From positions 45,964,611-46,028,610 of the forward strand of contig NC_092576.1 of assembly GCF_037975245.1 (NCBI RefSeq): DNA of 64,000 nt. Reading direction: 5' to 3'. The stretch comes from Apostichopus japonicus. Lineage: Eukaryota > Echinodermata > Holothuroidea > Aspidochirotida > Stichopodidae. A program made the translations under genes and the position numbers. The notes beneath the pieces were generated by a model. That model did no database searches and was not told the origin of the DNA. It saw only the letters and a list, made by a program, of their open reading frames with translations. Shown here in pieces: positions 60,001-64,000 of the stretch. Positions within the stretch are counted from its first letter, which is position 1. Each line of letters starts with the position of its first letter.

Positions 60001-60600
60001 TAATAGACAATTGATATTGACATAAACAATGAAACTTACAACGTTATCAGAATTTTTTGGTAAAGGCCTGACATTTGTGTAGTATAGCAAAATCTACATT
60101 ACCATTACTACTGGCAAATGCATTAAAGATATGAATAAGATGAATTTACTGGAACCTGTAAAAGACTTAAGTCATCCTCGTATATCATCAAGGTGAATCA
60201 AAGAAAGACAAATATAAATAAATAAATATTCAAGAATATAAAACAATTAAAGCACCTCACTTCAGTACGTGGACTCCAAATGCCCGGATTGATAATGTAT
60301 CTCATTTCAATCGTGAATAAATTATTACTTCTAAACTTCCAATTAATGGTGCACAGCAATATATTAATTATGATTGCACAAGATTGTTGCTGTACACGCT
60401 TTTGGTAACAGAGAATTTCACTAGGATGAAAGTTAACGAACTAGTCATGTTGCGTCAATTTAAGTATAGTATTATTTTGTTGTTGCCTACATGAGAGTCT
60501 GGTAGTCGAACGTTAGTTTTCTATTCCAACTGATACTTCGGACGTCTCTTAAACAGTGAGACAATAGAGGTATCAGGTATTATAACATATTCCCTTTCCT
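60000..60600. other. Intron or upstream region of the sugar transferase exon
   Basis: No ORF of note. Ends in the polypyrimidine tract TTCCCTTTCCTCTTTCCAG, the acceptor of the next exon. Confidence 0.5.
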
Positions 60601-60608
60601 CTTTCCAG

Positions 60609-61359
60609 TTCAGTGCATTCAGAAGAAACTATGAACACTCTTTCCGACATCATTCCACATCTAACGTCACCAGTGGTTTTGGTGACTGCGAACATGGGTT
60701 ACGTCAAACTAGTTCAAAACCTTTTGAACAGCATCGACCAAGTAGGGACGAAACCGACGGTGGTTCTCGTGTGTGAAGACGAAATCATGTACAAGTATTT
60801 TCAAGAACGTCAAGGAGTGACCGTTGCACTGACAGAGTTTGGTAAGGACATTACCGAAGAACAAGAATGGTTATGTGATAACTTTAAAGATCTTGCTAAA
60901 AGGAGGATTTGGCATATTTATCACCTCGCGCGAGCAGGAATCGATACATTATATTTAGATGCCGATACAGTTTGGCTTCAAGATCCTTTCCCACGTCTAA
61001 CGGGTGGTTTTGACATATACGTGCAGCAGGAGGAAAATATTCCCTACTGTTCGGGTATGTTCTTCATACGAGCGACGGATCCATCTCTTCGCATGCTGAC
61101 GTATTGGAAAGAGCACGTGCACGAAGGGGAAGATTTACAGGACCAGGAAACGTACAACGAGGCTATCAAAGTTACAAAGAATTTGAAAGTGAAGAAATTA
61201 CCTGCTTACGAGTTCGTCGGTGGAGAGATCTATTTCAAGTCGATCACTCCGTGGTATGAAAGACCAACGAAACCTGTAATAGTTCATGCCACTTGGCGTA
61301 TCGGTGTGGAGAATAAAAGAAAAACCCTTAAAGAATGTGGAATATGGTTTGCAGAATAG
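60609..61359 (+). CDS. Nucleotide-sugar transferase (GT77/Nucleotid_trans-like), last exon
   Basis: A long intact exon entered by acceptor TTTCCAG at 60608, so the protein starts in an upstream exon outside what I could find; the first in-frame ATG is 60631. Counting from the GTG at 60613: PVVLVTANMGYVKLVQNLL (20-38) is the first Rossmann strand, TLYLDADTVWLQDPFP (112-127) holds the DxD metal/nucleotide-sugar motif, then YCSGMFFIRATDPSLRML (145-162), QDQETYNEA and a C-terminal VIVHATWRIG. This order matches the Nucleotid_trans family (plant RGXT xylosyltransferases and animal relatives in the Golgi). A signal-anchor helix is expected in the missing exon. Codon usage looks normal, with no breaks. 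Donor and acceptor sugars cannot be told from sequence. Confidence 0.85.
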
Positions 61360-62555
61360 TTGACGCCACTTCGGCTTATGCGATGTTATTAATACTGAAC
61401 GGTGTAGGTTAATGGGAGATGTATTCTTGAATCGTAATGATGACTTATTGAACCTGTGCTAATCTTTTTAATGTCACAGTTTTCATTAATTCAATTACTG
61501 CTTCACTACTATTCTGCAGCATAATCAGGCTGATATTGCGGTCATGCAGTAACTAATTACCCGCACAAATCAGTGTCTGATATATGAGGCGTTGAATTCA
61601 GATTGAAGTAACTTTGTTTTGGCATCGCTCATAAGATAAGCAAATGTCGCTTAGACCTTCATCTCCGAAATCCCTTGAAATATAGTCTGTCTAACACTTA
61701 GCACAACATGAATATCTGTAATGCTACTTTTAAGTGAGACTATACTTTCATGGGTGAAAAGCTTAGTTTTTCTGTTGTTTTTTTGAAATCCTCAATGCTG
61801 CATGGTTTGTTCTCTTGACATAACTGATAGTAGAATACTAGAATAAGACGAAATCTCTGAATACAATAATGATTTATTATTGAACAATTTTCGAAAATGA
61901 ATGCCGACTGAATGAATAAATTGCCTGCTTAAAATATCAACTTACATTTGTTACTCTCATTGAGCGTCTGGATTAGCTAATGATTCTTACGCTACATGAT
62001 TAAAGGCTGTTTTAAGTAATGAACACCGTCCCTTCCTACCAACATAATCGAAGTAAGATTATTTAAGAATACCAAATCGAATGTGCTCGTTCTTTATGAT
62101 ATGGTGATTACAACACAGTTAAATGTAATGTTGAGTTGCATGGGCTAGAAGCGCATAATATAATTAAAATAACATTACGTAATACTTATACAGCACCTCG
62201 CATAAATCTCGAAGCTCTGTGCAATAAAAGATATTATACAGCACCTAATTATATTCCGGCCATTTGATTGGTCAATTGCTCGTCGATTGCGTGCAAAATC
62301 CGCTCTATTGCATACTATGATGATAGAACCATGCGTTATATTTTTCTGTTAGCACTTTTTTCAATGGCAAGAGAGCAGAGAAACCTGTCTGTTCCAAACA
62401 ATCTGTTGCATGAGTGCATTTCACATGCAATTATACCCAAATTTGAAGGTGTTGTGTAGAACAACTAATGAATGTTTTCCATTCGTGCAATAGTGAAAAT
62501 ATTTCATTCGTTGAAAGATTTAGTTTGTTCCATTCAACTCGGCTGCGCCTCGTTG
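61360..62555. other. 3' region of the transferase exon and unique sequence
   Basis: AATAAA at about 61915 could be its polyadenylation signal. GCACCTCGCATAAATC and GCACCTAATTATATTC at 62195-62250 are weakly repeated. No second gene seen. Confidence 0.5.
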
Positions 62556-62561
62556 AATGGA

Positions 62562-62592
62562 ACAGGGGTTAGGGGTTAGGGTTAGGGTTAAG
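62562..62592. repeat. Short telomere-like TTAGGG tract
   Basis: GGGGTTAGGGGTTAGGGTTA then GGGTTA: four units of metazoan telomere type, inside the chromosome arm or at an old break. A smaller CCCTAA-like patch lies at 30228-30275 (CCCTAACCCTACC, CCCCTAACCCTATT). Confidence 0.85.
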
Positions 62593-62815
62593 ACCAGAGC
62601 CCACTTGGGACGTCCGAATGCCCAGTCGGGACGTCAAAATGCCCACTCGGGACGTCATAATGCCCAGTCGGGAGTTGAAAAAATTTCTAAGTACAGAATG
62701 CCCTATCAGGACGTGAAATTGCCCTATCGGGACGTGAGAATGCCCAATCGGGACGTGAAAGTGCCCAATCGGGACGTGAAAGTGCCCAATCGGGACGAAG
62801 AAAATGGACAGTCTT
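62590..62815. repeat. 21-bp tandem repeat (CGGGACGTCAAAATGCCCA)
   Basis: About 10 copies in two sub-types, with GGGACGTC or GGGACGTG; the first type has an AatII palindrome GACGTC. Plus ORF 62557-62817 is a repeat frame. Confidence 0.92.
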
Positions 62816-63119
62816 GACGTGACAAAATATTATAAAAAAAATACTTCCCCGGGGTGGGGGTGTCGAAATTCATTTTTTTAGATACCCCTGCACCCCCTCG
62901 ACAAATTGGCGCCATTTTGGTAAAAATTGGAGGTGGGTGAATTTTGGGGGTGGGGGACTCCCACCCCCAGTGCAAAACTTGGGGGCATCTCCAAACTTTT
63001 TTACCCTTCCGTTACATCCTATTGATGACGTAATAAAAATTTCATCTCATTTGCATATTCGGTTAATTAATTAAAATTCATTAACCTATCTGCCTAACAC
63101 AAAATTACTCTATATACGG

Positions 63120-63900
63120 GAAAATACCGACTTTTATACTTTGGAGCTTACCATGGTTACTGGGTCAGTCCGATTTCCCCCATCTTTTCAGGGTAGCACC
63201 GCTAGGGTGTCATCTGTCCGAAATAGGATGAAACTCGTAGGTGCGTTACATCCCCAGGGTGGTAGGGGGTCATTTTGAAAAAAATCTAAGACGGTCATAA
63301 TAATTCTTGTTACTACGTACTGGAAAATCCCGACCCTTCTACTCTGGAGCGTTACTGTGGTTACTGGGGTGGTCCGATTACGGCCATCCTTTCAGGGTAC
63401 CACCGCTAGGGTGTCCCCTTTCCAAAATAGGATAAAACTTGTAGGTGCTTCTCATTCCTGGGTGATAGGGGGTCATTTTGAAACAAAATCTGAAAAGGCA
63501 TAATAATTTGCTATATACGTTTTTGAAAATCCCGACCCTTCTACTTTGGAGCGTTACCATGGTTACTGGGGTGGTCCGACTACGGCCATCTTTTCGGGGT
63601 ACCACCGCTATGGTGTCCCCTTTCCAAAATAGGATGAAACTTGTAGGTGCGTCTCTTCTCCGGGTGGTGGGGGGTCATTTTTGAAAAAATCCGAAAAGGT
63701 CATAATAATTAGTGTTTCTATGTACTTGAAAATCCCGACCCTTCTACTCTGGAGCGTCACCATGGTTACTTGGGTGGTCCGATTACGGCCATCTTTTGAG
63801 GGTACCACCGCTAGGGTGTCCCCTTTCCAAAATAGAATGAAACTCCTCGGTGTGTCGCTTCTCCGGGGTGTTAGGGGGGTTATTTTGAGAAAAAGTACAA
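63120..63900. repeat. About 203-bp tandem repeat, almost 4 copies
   Basis: ACCATGGTTACTGGG-type motifs recur near 63150, 63357, 63558 and 63761, followed by GGCCATCTTTTCGGGGTACC and TAGGGTGTCCCCTTTCCAAA. Diverged copies; short ORFs on both strands are not genes. Confidence 0.92.
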
Positions 63901-64000
63901 ACAGTCAGCCAAAAACTCTCCGTAGCGTGCGCCATGGAACGCCCGGAAGGCATTAAATTCCCCCACCACTCCCCACGCCTCCAAACAGCCAAAATAATAT

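Noticed and set aside
60613-60630. GTG at 60613 as the transferase start codon
   Set aside because: A strong splice acceptor at 60608 shows the exon is internal or terminal; translation begins upstream or at ATG 60631.
63378-63992. Overlapping ORFs at the right edge
   Set aside because: They alternate strands within the 203-bp repeat and show no domain.

Overview
This is a nuclear window from an animal: intron-rich genes with GT-AG splice sites, non-LTR and DNA transposons, tRNA-derived SINEs and a short TTAGGG-type repeat. The gene families (PLC-like/PRIP, a P2X7-ballast-like protein, THAP) and the SINE suggest a marine invertebrate, perhaps a deuterostome such as an echinoderm. That placement is inference. 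There is no operon, CRISPR array or rRNA. Most long ORFs here are tandem repeats whose unit is a multiple of three, not genes.

Region 1 (1-31.4 kb, minus strand) is the 5' part of one large gene of the phospholipase C-like (PLCL/PRIP) family. I traced eleven exons by hand, with continuous splice phase, encoding 443 residues. They cover an N-terminal PP1-binding RVxF motif, a PH domain, EF-hands and the start of the catalytic X box. The gene runs off the left edge. About half of these 31 kb is minisatellite, and every intron except introns 6 and 9 carries at least one array. In intron 5 the array unit contains the last 20 bases of the exon plus its splice donor. In intron 4 the first array unit supplies the donor. 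Introns 1 and 3 also hold two related hAT-type elements, one hit by an RTE-like LINE with a 6-bp target duplication.

Region 2 (31.4-40 kb) has no convincing host gene. It holds a 79-bp array (18 copies), a dead Jockey/CR1-like LINE between direct repeats that carry tRNA-like promoters, and a tRNA-derived SINE.

Region 3 (40.7-45 kb, minus) has three exons of a Cys-rich single-pass membrane protein with a basic, proline-rich tail. Its large intron holds 20-bp and 33-bp arrays and a foldback element. From 45 to 51.6 kb there are weak exon candidates (UIM-like, FAHD-like) and 78-bp and 30-bp arrays.

Region 4 (51,699-57,650) is the most interesting. It is a 5.95-kb element with 17-bp perfect terminal inverted repeats, each next to a TTAA, as in Kolobok or piggyBac transposons. 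It carries two convergent genes. The plus-strand gene is intact and encodes a P2X7 C-terminal (ballast)-like cysteine domain. The minus-strand gene encodes a THAP zinc finger and is decayed. Each inner terminus has a TGACGTCA site at matching distance.

Region 5 (57.7-64 kb) has short tandem arrays, a decayed LINE endonuclease fragment on the minus strand, the last exon of a GT77-like nucleotide-sugar transferase on the plus strand, a short telomere-like tract and a 203-bp array at the right edge.
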